Shown here: in pieces, positions 1-6,153 of the stretch | Numbering within the stretch: position 1 is the first letter of the stretch | Layout of the letters: each line of letters opens with the position of its first letter | Assembly: GCA_003158415.1 (NCBI GenBank) | Contig: PMJA01000257.1 | Location: 1,455 to 7,765 of the forward strand | Length of the DNA stretch: 6,311 bases | From: Methylobacter sp. | Lineage (GTDB): Bacteria > Pseudomonadota > Gammaproteobacteria > Methylococcales > Methylomonadaceae | Direction: 5' to 3' | The notes under the pieces: model-generated | The model's input: the letters and a program-made list of their open reading frames with translations, nothing else | Told to the model about the DNA's origin: nothing | Databases searched by the model: none | Program-made: the position numbers and the translations under genes

Positions 1-96
1 CTGGCTGACTTTAAAGCGCAAACCTACTCCGTGTTAACCCAACTTAATCAGGCCAAAGCCAGGACATTGCTTGCGAAAAATCAGGACACCTACTGA
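1..96 (+). CDS. C-terminal end of an unrecognised protein (5' truncated)
   Basis: An open frame runs from the first base to a TGA at 94-96 and gives 31 residues ending in KNQDTY. The visible part is rich in Q, A, K, L and T with no proline or glycine, which suggests a helical tail (for example TQLNQAKARTLLAKNQ). I do not recognise the family; the helical, Gln/Ala-rich end could fit many proteins, including outer-membrane efflux or coiled-coil types, but that is not supported by any motif. It is on the same strand as the small ORF starting 30 bp downstream and convergent with the pyrimidine operon. It could be a chance open frame, because only 31 codons are visible. Confidence 0.5.
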   Translation: MADFKAQTYSVLTQLNQAKARTLLAKNQDTY

Positions 97-126
97 GTCT
101 TACCGTAACGTCTTATTATTCGCCCT

Positions 127-333
127 ATGAAATCACAATCAGACTTTCAGGATCTGACCGACTACCGAAACTATTTGAAGAGCTACTATGCCGGGCAAAT
201 TCTACAAGGATTAGTGGTCTCGGCAGACCATCACCTATTGACCCGGCAGCTAATGGCTGAAAAAGTTGATAAAGCGGTCTATTTAGCCGATCGATTAATA
301 CGAACCTTGGAAAGCCCCCCCGGTGAAACCTGA
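127..333 (+). CDS. Small hypothetical protein, 68 aa
   Basis: The frame starts with ATG and is bounded upstream by an in-frame TAA at 106-108, so the start cannot lie far upstream. No convincing Shine-Dalgarno sequence precedes the ATG (the upstream bases are TTATTATTCGCCCT), which lowers confidence; translation could be coupled to the gene ending 30 bp before. The protein looks like a genuine soluble helical polypeptide: a charged, tyrosine-rich N-terminus (DYRNYLKSYYAGQILQGL, about residues 12-29) followed by an amphipathic helix (AEKVDKAVYLADRLIRTLE, about 44-62) and a short SPPGET tail. There is no signal peptide, membrane segment or metal motif. The pattern of an AGQxLxGL segment followed by AxxxAVxxADxLIxxLE recalls small uncharacterised phage-type proteins, but this is an impression and not an identification. 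A run of seven C at 315-321 near its end is prone to slippage or sequencing error. It overlaps no other gene, unlike the antisense frames in this window. Confidence 0.5.
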   Translation: MKSQSDFQDLTDYRNYLKSYYAGQILQGLVVSADHHLLTRQLMAEKVDKAVYLADRLIRTLESPPGET

Positions 334-341
334 GTTTTGTA

Positions 342-379
342 CCTTATCTGCGACTACTGTCCAAAGTTAGCAGAGAAGG
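342..379. repeat. Imperfect inverted repeat at the convergent gene ends
   Basis: CCTTATCTGC (342-351) pairs with GCAGAGAAGG (370-379) with a single mismatch, enclosing an 18-nt loop in which ACT (353-355) and AGT (365-367) could pair further. It straddles the stop codon of pyrC' and lies 9 bp past the stop of the small plus-strand ORF. Its place between convergent genes suits a hairpin protecting or ending both transcripts. Neither side is followed by a clear T-tract, so it is not a canonical intrinsic terminator. Confidence 0.35.
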
Positions 380-1653
380 CTATAAATAACGTTCCCCGCC
401 TGCACGGTATGGGTCACGCGACCTTTCAGGGTCTGCCCCCAAAACGGCGTGTTAATCCCCTGGCTGTTCCAGTTACCTGCATTAACCTGCCACTCCAAGT
501 CAGGGTCAAACACGCACACATCCGCCGCGTAACCGACGGTTAAGGCGCCGCGTTTTAAATGCAGAACCCGCGCCGGATTTTCGCTCAACGAAGCTATACC
601 CTGCTCCAGCGTTATGGCGCGTTGCGCCACCAATTTAAGCATTAACGGCAACAATGTCTCCAGCGACGAAATCCCCGGCTCGGTCTCCGGGAATGCACCT
701 AGCTTGGCGTCTATATCATGCGGCTGATGGTCGGAACAAATGCTGTTTAGCGTACCACTGGCCAAACCTTGTCTCAGATACTTCATGTCCACTTCGGTAC
801 GGAAAGGCGGCAAAACATGATAGCTGCTGTCAAAGGGAATGATGTCATTTTCCGTCAAATGCAGTTGATGGATGGCGACATCGGCACTCACCTTCAAGCC
901 GTATTTTTTGGCTTGATAAATCTTGATCACCGAACGTTTGCAACTGAGCTGGCCGAAATGCACGCGACAGCCGGTTAAATTGACTAATTCAAGGCATTGG
1001 GCCAACGCTATGGTTTCCGCTTCTTCAGGAATGCCGGGTAAGCCATAGCGGGTAGCCACAGCGCCTTCGTGGGCGCAACCGTTATTGCCCAGCCAATAAT
1101 CGTTGGGCCGTATCATCACCAACAAGTCATGACTGGCCGCATATTCCATCGCCCGCCTTAATATCAGTAAATTTTTTACTGACTGATGGGCATTACTGAC
1201 GGCAATACATCCGGCCTGCTTGAGCGATAACATGGAACTTAGCTCTGTGCCTTCCAGTTTCCGGGTCAGCCCCGCAATCGGGTAGATTTGCGGGTAACCG
1301 GCTTTTTCCGCCAATTCCTTGATCAGTTCCGCAACAGCGGGCGTGTCGATAACCGGACTGGTATCCGGCTGCAAACATAGTGTCGTGACACCGGCACTGG
1401 CTGCGGCAATGGTTTCGCTCTTGAAAGTGGCTTTTCGGCTTTGTCCGGGTTCCCGCAAACGGGTGCTTAAATCTATAAAACCCGGACAGACTATTTGGCC
1501 TTGCGCGTCTATGACGGTATCCGGCGTAAAATCTGCGGGTTGGTCAGTTACAGAAAGCACTTTACCGCCTGCGATATAAACATTGCCGACGCAGTTTATT
1601 TTGTTGGCAGGATCAATGATGCGTCCCTGTTTAATATGTATCTGACTCATCAT
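367..1653 (-). CDS. pyrC': Inactive dihydroorotase-like subunit of aspartate transcarbamoylase (PyrC')
   Basis: A 428-residue member of the type I dihydroorotase amidohydrolase family, full length for the family, encoded just after pyrB. Family landmarks are clear: [14 protein letters not shown] at 57-70, [15 protein letters not shown] at 195-209, SDHQPH at 307-312 and the C-terminal amidohydrolase strand region [15 protein letters not shown] (374-388). However, the residues that bind metal in active enzymes are replaced: the HxH of the first motif is S63 and R65, the position equivalent to the catalytic Asp in FSDDG reads N154, the HxED motif reads RPND (182-185), and the HVST histidine reads Q235. 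Only D308 is kept. This matches PyrC' of Pseudomonas, which is catalytically dead but needed to assemble the dodecameric ATCase with PyrB. Two start codons are possible: the ATG at 1653 overlaps the pyrB stop by 4 bp, while the next ATG (1650) shares one base with it. The ribosome-binding sequence AGGGAG (1658-1663) is 4 nt from the first and 7 nt from the second, so the second may be the one used. The active dihydroorotase is presumably encoded elsewhere. Confidence 0.95.
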   Translation of the reverse strand: MMSQIHIKQGRIIDPANKINCVGNVYIAGGKVLSVTDQPADFTPDTVIDAQGQIVCPGFIDLSTRLREPGQSRKATFKSETIAAASAGVTTLCLQPDTSPVIDTPAVAELIKELAEKAGYPQIYPIAGLTRKLEGTELSSMLSLKQAGCIAVSNAHQSVKNLLILRRAMEYAASHDLLVMIRPNDYWLGNNGCAHEGAVATRYGLPGIPEEAETIALAQCLELVNLTGCRVHFGQLSCKRSVIKIYQAKKYGLKVSADVAIHQLHLTENDIIPFDSSYHVLPPFRTEVDMKYLRQGLASGTLNSICSDHQPHDIDAKLGAFPETEPGISSLETLLPLMLKLVAQRAITLEQGIASLSENPARVLHLKRGALTVGYAADVCVFDPDLEWQVNAGNWNSQGINTPFWGQTLKGRVTHTVQAGNVIYSLLC

Positions 1654-2612
1654 ACCGCTCCCTGTTTCTGCATAGCCATCGCCATAACAGCCATACGGAT
1701 AGCGATGCCGTTGCTGACTTGTTTGAGTATCACCGACTGCGGCCCGTCGGCGACTTTTGAATCAATTTCCACGCCCCGGTTAATGGGGCCGGGGTGCATG
1801 ACGATAGCGTCAGGCTTAGCGATTTTCAGTTTATCCTCCGTCAAACCGAAACATTTAAAATATTCGCTTTCACTGGGCAATAACGCCGAGGTCATGCGCT
1901 CTTTTTGTAAACGCAGCATGATAATGACGTCTATATCTTTCAGTCCGGTGGTCAGGTCATGCGACACATTGACCCCTAAACTTTCCACATGCGAGGGCAA
2001 CAAGGTCTTCGGGGCAATCACCCTGACTTCAGCCGCGCCCAGGGTATTTAATGCCTGAATCTGCGATCTTGCGACCCGTGAATGCAGTATGTCGCCAATA
2101 ATAGCCACTCTCAGGTTGGAGAAATCCTGCTTTATCTGCCGTATAGTAAACATATCCAGCATGGCCTGGGTGGGATGTGCATGCTGCCCATCACCGGCAT
2201 TAATCACACTGATATGAGGCGCGGTATGTTGGGCAATAAAGTGCGCTGCACCGCTGATGGCGTGGCGCACTACAAACATATCGACAAACATCGCCTCCAG
2301 ATTGCGGATGGTGTCGAGCAGGCTTTCGCCCTTGGAGGTGGACGAGGTGGCAATGCTCATGCTTAACACGTCGGCGGACAAGCGCTTGGCGGCCAATTCA
2401 AAGGTTGTCCGGGTGCGGGTGCTGTTTTCAAAAAACAGATTGACGATGGTTTTACCGCGCAATAGCGGCACTTTTTTAATCTGCTGATCATTCATGCCGA
2501 TAAAAGACTCGGCTATATCCAGAATTTCTGTCAACAGCCCTTTGTTCAAGCCTTCAATGCTCAAAAAATGCTTAAGTTTGCCTTCCGAATTTAGCTGGAT
2601 ATTGTCAATCAT
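1650..2612 (-). CDS. pyrB: Aspartate carbamoyltransferase catalytic subunit
   Basis: PyrB transfers the carbamoyl group from carbamoyl phosphate to L-aspartate, the committed step of de novo pyrimidine synthesis in the cytoplasm. The 320-residue protein carries every expected element: the carbamoyl-phosphate loop [13 protein letters not shown] (60-72, with STRTR at 64-68), the loop SKGESLLDT (93-101) with its lysine, VVRH (114-117), [15 protein letters not shown] (140-154), [11 protein letters not shown] (173-183), the aspartate-binding loop MLRLQKERM (232-240) and [11 protein letters not shown] (273-283). It has a short N-terminal extension before the first conserved strand, as in the Pseudomonas-type enzymes that pair with PyrC'. 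No regulatory-chain gene (pyrI) is present, and the next gene is pyrC', so the holoenzyme is inferred to be PyrB plus PyrC'. It begins 3 bp after pyrR (TAA-GCT-ATG) with no clear Shine-Dalgarno sequence, suggesting translational coupling, and its TGA overlaps the start of pyrC'. Confidence 0.98.
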   Translation of the reverse strand: MIDNIQLNSEGKLKHFLSIEGLNKGLLTEILDIAESFIGMNDQQIKKVPLLRGKTIVNLFFENSTRTRTTFELAAKRLSADVLSMSIATSSTSKGESLLDTIRNLEAMFVDMFVVRHAISGAAHFIAQHTAPHISVINAGDGQHAHPTQAMLDMFTIRQIKQDFSNLRVAIIGDILHSRVARSQIQALNTLGAAEVRVIAPKTLLPSHVESLGVNVSHDLTTGLKDIDVIIMLRLQKERMTSALLPSESEYFKCFGLTEDKLKIAKPDAIVMHPGPINRGVEIDSKVADGPQSVILKQVSNGIAIRMAVMAMAMQKQGAV

Positions 2613-2615
2613 AGC

Positions 2616-3122
2616 TTACGCTGCCGCGTTGAGGGTTTGCAGTTCGATAGCCAAAAATTCAGGCCCGGTTAATTTGATCCTTTCACCGGCAGTCAGGGTG
2701 ATGCTTGCGCCGACGCAATCGGGACACACCGGAATTTGCTTGCCGTCGCGCTCTATCAACACCGCCAGAACCACTTGATTAGGCCTGCCGTAATCAAAAA
2801 TTTCATTCAAGGCGGCGCGTATGGTTCTGCCGGTATAAAAAACATCGTCTATCAGGATAATATCGCGGCCTTCAATGTGCTGCGGCAACTGGCTGGGCTT
2901 TACGTTGGGATTAACGCCGATTTGCGAAAAATCGTCCCTGTAAAAAGAAATATCCAGTAATCCCAGCGGTTCGCTGATGTTAAGCCTTTGGTGCATCTGC
3001 TCGGCAACCCATACGCCGCCGGTGCGTATACCGATCATCAGCGGATCGTTTAATCGCCTTTCAACAATGATACGTTTTAGCCCGGCTTCCAGTTTATTGA
3101 GTAAATCGTTTATTTCCAGCAC
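2616..3122 (-). CDS. pyrR: PyrR bifunctional regulator / uracil phosphoribosyltransferase family
   Basis: A 168-residue phosphoribosyltransferase-fold protein. The PRPP-binding signature ILIDDVFYTGRTIRAA (89-104) and the early loop GIRTGGVWVAEQ (31-42) are intact, and DISFYRDDF (57-65) is the PyrR hallmark. In Gram-positive bacteria PyrR binds pyr mRNA in response to UMP and also has uracil phosphoribosyltransferase activity. In gammaproteobacteria the regulatory mode is less certain. Here no attenuator can be seen: the gap to pyrB is 3 bp and the gap to ruvX is zero. The start is GTG, directly after the ruvX TAA, supported by a strong ribosome-binding sequence AAGGAAAGGGA at 3130-3140, 7 nt upstream. 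The C-terminal part differs from the Bacillus pattern, having IPVCPDC (130-136) followed by VGASITLTAGERIKLTGPE; the CxxC pair is unusual but I cannot assign it a role. Confidence 0.95.
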   Translation of the reverse strand: MLEINDLLNKLEAGLKRIIVERRLNDPLMIGIRTGGVWVAEQMHQRLNISEPLGLLDISFYRDDFSQIGVNPNVKPSQLPQHIEGRDIILIDDVFYTGRTIRAALNEIFDYGRPNQVVLAVLIERDGKQIPVCPDCVGASITLTAGERIKLTGPEFLAIELQTLNAAA

Positions 3123-3599
3123 TTAATGATCCCTTTCCTTATACTTATAACTATTTAACCAGGTCTGCAAAATAAGCTGGGCCGCAAGCTGATCCTGCAC
3201 TTCCCAAAGCTTGCCCGCGCTAACACTGACCTCATCAAACAACAGTTGTTTCGCTTCATAAGTCGATAAGGTTTCATCCTGCTGATAGACCGGCAGTTGA
3301 TAACGGCCTTCCAGTTGGCGACAAAATTTTAACATGCGCGGCGTGATTGGGTTGTCCGAGCCGTCGGCCTGTTTGGATATGCCGACCACCAAACCCGTAG
3401 GCCGCCATTCTTGAATGAGCTTGCCGATGATGTCCCAATTGGGATTTTGATTGATGGATCGAATGGTTTGCAGCGGGCTTGCTGTCGCCGTGATGGTTTG
3501 ACCGACCGCCGTGCCTATTTTCTTATTGCCGAAATCAAAACCCAGATAGGTGTCGGTGTTGGTTTTTGCTAATAACGGATCTTGCATATAATCAGCCAT
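3123..3599 (-). CDS. ruvX: RuvX/YqgF family, putative pre-16S rRNA nuclease
   Basis: A 158-residue RNase H-fold protein of the YqgF family, which is linked to maturation of the 5' end of 16S rRNA and was earlier named as a Holliday-junction resolvase. The motifs occur in order: GFDFGNKKIGTAVG (20-33) with D22; LVVGISKQADGSDNPIT (70-86); DETLSTYEAK (108-117) with E109; and DQLAAQLILQTWL (136-148) with D136. D22, E109 and D136 are the expected acidic catalytic set. The usual DERLST motif reads DETLST here, so the arginine is replaced by threonine. The N-terminus is about 12 residues longer than in E. coli. The first ATG overlaps the yqgE stop by 8 bp and has an AGG only 2 nt away; the ATG four codons later (3587) would shorten the extension but has no better ribosome-binding site. 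The gene ends exactly where pyrR begins. Confidence 0.93.
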   Translation of the reverse strand: MADYMQDPLLAKTNTDTYLGFDFGNKKIGTAVGQTITATASPLQTIRSINQNPNWDIIGKLIQEWRPTGLVVGISKQADGSDNPITPRMLKFCRQLEGRYQLPVYQQDETLSTYEAKQLLFDEVSVSAGKLWEVQDQLAAQLILQTWLNSYKYKERDH

Positions 3600-4155
3600 G
3601 ACCTGCCGCTGCGGTTAACTGGTTAATATCGATACCAATTTGTCCGGCTGCCACCTGCCAACGCAAATCTATCGGCGTATCAAATAAAATGTGTTTACCG
3701 CAAGGCGTATTCAACCAGGCATTGGCCAACATTTCCTGTTCCAGTTGGCCTTCTCCCCACCCCGCATAGCCTAACGCCACCAGATATTGCTTCGGGCCTT
3801 CACCGACTGCAATGGCCTCTATGACGTCACGCGAGGTCGTTAAAGAAATCGACTCCGAAACGACCATGCTGACATCCCAGTCTCCGCCGGTAGGATGCAG
3901 AACAAAACCGCGCTCCTGCTGCACTGGGCCGCCCGCAAAAACAGGTTTTTTGGCGGCGCTAGGCGACGTAACGGCTATGTTCATTTGCTGAAAAATTTCG
4001 CCCAGCGTCATATCCGCCAACCGGTTAATGATGATGCCCAACGCGCCTTCTTCACTATGCTGACACAAATAGGTCACTGTATGAAAAAAATTAGGGTCCT
4101 TCAGGCCGGGCATGGCGATAATAAACTGGTTATGTAAGTAATTGGCTTGATTCAT
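3592..4155 (-). CDS. yqgE: YqgE/AlgH family protein (UPF0301, DUF179)
   Basis: A 187-residue protein of typical length for the family. Conserved segments are QFIIAMPGLKDPNF (10-23), the region through CQHSEEGALGIIINR (31-45), the glycine-rich FAGGPVQQERGFVLH (73-87) and GYAGWGEGQLEQEM (129-142). The biochemical function is not established. The Pseudomonas homologue is named AlgH from its reported link to alginate production, and the family is constantly adjacent to ruvX, as here, where the two overlap by 8 bp. There is no signal peptide or membrane segment, so it is expected to be cytosolic. No clear Shine-Dalgarno sequence is visible upstream of the ATG. It lies about 40 bp after the tonB-family gene, the widest gap in the operon. 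Confidence 0.95.
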   Translation of the reverse strand: MNQANYLHNQFIIAMPGLKDPNFFHTVTYLCQHSEEGALGIIINRLADMTLGEIFQQMNIAVTSPSAAKKPVFAGGPVQQERGFVLHPTGGDWDVSMVVSESISLTTSRDVIEAIAVGEGPKQYLVALGYAGWGEGQLEQEMLANAWLNTPCGKHILFDTPIDLRWQVAAGQIGIDINQLTAAAGHG

Positions 4156-4195
4156 GCGGCTTAGTATCGAAGGTTATGGTGACTTAAGCAACTAT

Positions 4196-5074
4196 TTATC
4201 GTGTAATCAAGCCGGATTCATCAGAGAATTTCCAGACACGGGTAATCACCAACACATCAAGCTCTTTACGTAAATCCAAAGGCAGTGCGGCAAATGGCGC
4301 GCTCATGCGGACAATTTCTTTAGCCGCCTCATCCAGCTCAGGAATTCCCGAAGACTTACTGATGCGGATGCTGTAAATGCTGCCGTCGGCGTTAATTCCT
4401 ACATCCATCGTCAAAGCGCCTGAGAAATTTTTCTTAGTGGCCGCTTCCGGGTAATTAAGGTTGCCCGTACGCTCTACTTTACTTTCCCAATCCTTCATAT
4501 ATTGGGCGGCAACATATTTATGCGCGCTCACCGTATCAACGAATTTTATTCTGGCTTGTTCGGCGCTAGGTTGGCTATGCCTGATTTCCGTACCCAATTG
4601 CGCCAGTTGCTGCTGTAATGATTCGGCTGTCAATTCCTTATGTTGTTCAGGCTGACTGACTGCGGCGCGTTTGCTTGCCTTAATCACTTTCTTTTCAGCC
4701 TTAGTCTGGGTCATTATTTTTTGCGCGGCTTTAGGCGTACTTTCTTCGGAAACTGTTTTTTTAACCGGCTTTATCTCCGGACTATGCTCCTGACTGGGCG
4801 GATTTTGCGCCGGAGGTTCCGGCTTTTTAGTTCCATCATTCGCGGCTAACTGGTTTTCCTGTGCTAAAAAATCCGCCTTTTCCGGCGCTTTTTTTGTCGG
4901 CGTGTTGATGAGTGTAATGTCTATCGATTTATTGATGTTTTCAGTCGGTCGTGGGGTAAAACTCATCACCGCGATTAGGATAATGTGAACAATAACCGCT
5001 ACAGCTAAAGCTATCGGTAATGTGTCCTTATTGGACAGCGTAGCGGCAGGAACGAACATCGCCTTATTTGTCAT
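4196..5074 (-). CDS. tonB: TonB-family energy transducer protein
   Basis: The three TonB parts are visible. A single N-terminal membrane segment (PIALAVAVIVHIILIAVMSF, about residues 20-39 from the chosen start) contains the characteristic histidine. A long Lys/Pro/Glu/Gln-rich linker spans about 57-150 (for example KPEPPAQNPPSQEH). The C-terminal TonB domain covers about the last 100 residues, with the LNYPEAA, ALTMDVGINADGSI, SSGIPELDEAA and ITRVWKF elements. Family members sit in the inner membrane with ExbB-ExbD and span the periplasm to energise outer-membrane receptors. No exbB or exbD is present here. The Pseudomonas gene at this locus has been called tonB3 and tied to twitching motility, so an iron-uptake role should not be assumed. 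I start it at the ATG at 5074 (292 aa), one base after the gshB TAA; a TTG at 5095 would add seven residues and overlap gshB. Neither start has a clear Shine-Dalgarno sequence. Confidence 0.9.
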   Translation of the reverse strand: MTNKAMFVPAATLSNKDTLPIALAVAVIVHIILIAVMSFTPRPTENINKSIDITLINTPTKKAPEKADFLAQENQLAANDGTKKPEPPAQNPPSQEHSPEIKPVKKTVSEESTPKAAQKIMTQTKAEKKVIKASKRAAVSQPEQHKELTAESLQQQLAQLGTEIRHSQPSAEQARIKFVDTVSAHKYVAAQYMKDWESKVERTGNLNYPEAATKKNFSGALTMDVGINADGSIYSIRISKSSGIPELDEAAKEIVRMSAPFAALPLDLRKELDVLVITRVWKFSDESGLITR

Positions 5075-5075
5075 A

Positions 5076-6023
5076 TTATTGCAGGGTGTTTTCAATATGA
5101 TCCATCAATAGGCCCGCGATATTAAGCCCAAACTGCTGGTCTAATTCCTGAGCGCAAGTAGGGCTGGTAACATTAATTTCGGTCAGCTTATCGCCTATGA
5201 CATCTAATCCTACAAAAACCAGGCCTTTTTCCCGTAACGTAGGCCCTACCTGATTGGCAATCCACAAATCCTGTTCTGTTAATGGCCGACCTTCCGCATG
5301 CCCACCCGCAGCCAGATTGCCTCTAGTCTCGCCCTGGGCGGGAATACGCGCCAGCGCATAAGGCACAGCCACGCCATTAATCATTAAAATACGTTTATCG
5401 CCGTCCTTAATTTCCGGCAGATACTTTTGCGCCATGACATAGCGGCTGTTGTATTGCGTCATGGTTTCCAGAATCACGCTAATATTGGGATCAGTTTGAC
5501 GCAAATGAAAAATAGAAGTTCCGCCCATTCCGTCCAGCGGTTTTAAAATAATTTCCCCCTGCTCAAGCAGAAAACTCCTTATTCTTGCAGGCTCCCTGGC
5601 AACCAGGGTTTCCGCGCAGCACTGCGGAAACCATGCGGTAAACAGTTTTTCATTGGCATCGCGCAACGATTGCGGCTTGTTGACGACATAAACGCCCATG
5701 CTTTCGGCTCGCTCCAGCAAATAAGTGGCGTAAATGTATTCCTGGTCAAAAGGCGGATCCTTGCGCATCATAATGACATTCAGCTGATCCAGCGGAATAT
5801 CCTGCTCGGAAATAAACTGATGCCACTGCTGTGCGTCGCGCTGCACCGTCAGCGTCCGGGTTCTGGCATAAGCCCTGCCGTTCCTGAGAAATAAATCATT
5901 AAGTTCCATGTAATGCAGCTCCCAGCCTCTGGCCTGGGCTTCAAGCAACATGGCAAAACTGGTGTCTTTTTTGATGTTGATATGGTCGATGGAGTCCATG
6001 ACCATGCCGAGTTTAATAGGCAT
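5076..6023 (-). CDS. gshB: Glutathione synthetase
   Basis: GshB joins gamma-glutamylcysteine to glycine with ATP, the second step of glutathione synthesis in the cytoplasm. At 315 residues it matches the E. coli-type enzyme. It shows the N-terminal GMVMDSIDHINIKKD (6-20), MRKDPPFDQEYIYATYLLE (86-104), the ATP-grasp glycine-rich loop KPLDGMGGTSIF (161-172), and the block from YLPEIKDGDKRI (201-212) through VPYALARIPAQGETRGN (220-236). The C-terminal magnesium-binding stretch is FVGLDVIGDKLTEINVTSPT (270-289). The start ATG is preceded by AGGA at 6029-6032, 5 nt away. It is the promoter-proximal gene of the seven-gene minus-strand cluster, and its stop is separated from the next ATG by a single base. 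gshA is not in the window. Confidence 0.98.
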   Translation of the reverse strand: MPIKLGMVMDSIDHINIKKDTSFAMLLEAQARGWELHYMELNDLFLRNGRAYARTRTLTVQRDAQQWHQFISEQDIPLDQLNVIMMRKDPPFDQEYIYATYLLERAESMGVYVVNKPQSLRDANEKLFTAWFPQCCAETLVAREPARIRSFLLEQGEIILKPLDGMGGTSIFHLRQTDPNISVILETMTQYNSRYVMAQKYLPEIKDGDKRILMINGVAVPYALARIPAQGETRGNLAAGGHAEGRPLTEQDLWIANQVGPTLREKGLVFVGLDVIGDKLTEINVTSPTCAQELDQQFGLNIAGLLMDHIENTLQ

Positions 6024-6068
6024 TGTTGTCCTGTTTTGTACTTAAAAAATGAAGTGTATTCGGTTTAT

Positions 6069-6095
6069 TTTATAGATTGTTATTTACCTTGAAAA
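6069..6095 (-). promoter_or_regulatory. Candidate sigma-70 promoter for the gshB operon
   Basis: Reading the minus strand, a TATAAA at 6069-6074 could be the -10 element, and TTTTCA at 6090-6095, 15 bp away, is a weak -35. This would give a 5' leader of about 40 nt before the gshB start. The spacing is short and the -35 poor, so only the -10 is persuasive. It lies within the rpmB promoter region, so the two divergent promoters would share DNA. Confidence 0.3.
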
Positions 6096-6111
6096 GATTT
6101 TTTGGTATAAA
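6083..6111 (+). promoter_or_regulatory. Candidate sigma-70 promoter for rpmB
   Basis: A TATAAA at 6106-6111 is preceded directly by TGG, giving an extended -10 (TGn) element. TTTACC at 6083-6088 lies 17 bp upstream and matches 4 of 6 consensus -35 bases. Transcription would start near 6118, about 35 nt before the rpmB start codon. The surrounding sequence is strongly AT-rich, as expected for a highly expressed ribosomal protein gene. The assignment is by inspection only. Confidence 0.5.
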
Positions 6112-6142
6112 GATCGGCTAATTTTTAAATTTAGGCGCACCC

Positions 6143-6147
6143 AGAGG
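6143..6147 (+). promoter_or_regulatory. Ribosome-binding site of rpmB
   Basis: AGAGG followed by T lies 6 nt before the ATG, a good Shine-Dalgarno match that fixes the rpmB start at 6154. Confidence 0.7.
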
Positions 6148-6153
6148 TTAATC

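Noticed and set aside
337..543. 68-codon plus-strand frame just after the small ORF
   Set aside because: Nearly all of it is antisense to the 3' end of pyrC', it starts with TTG and lacks a ribosome-binding site.
1495..2058. 187-codon plus-strand open frame opposite pyrC' and pyrB
   Set aside because: It lies wholly antisense to two well-identified genes, its translation has no recognisable domain and is cysteine- and serine-rich as expected of a complementary-strand shadow.
2082..2778. Several 76-94 codon plus-strand frames opposite pyrB and pyrR
   Set aside because: All are antisense to strongly conserved coding sequence and overlap each other in different frames.
4156..4195. Possible internal promoter in the tonB-yqgE gap (minus strand TTGCTT, 17 bp, GATACT)
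   Set aside because: Only 3 of 6 and 4 of 6 consensus bases match; such a level is expected by chance, so it is not listed as a feature.
4500..4900. Lys/Pro/Glu-rich low-complexity stretch as a possible repeat or foreign insert
   Set aside because: It is the normal periplasm-spanning linker of TonB-family proteins, with the reading frame intact on both sides.
6089..6111. TTGAAA at 6089-6094 as the -35 of rpmB
   Set aside because: It is only 11 bp from the TATAAA at 6106, too close for a sigma-70 promoter; TTTACC at 6083 has the right spacing.
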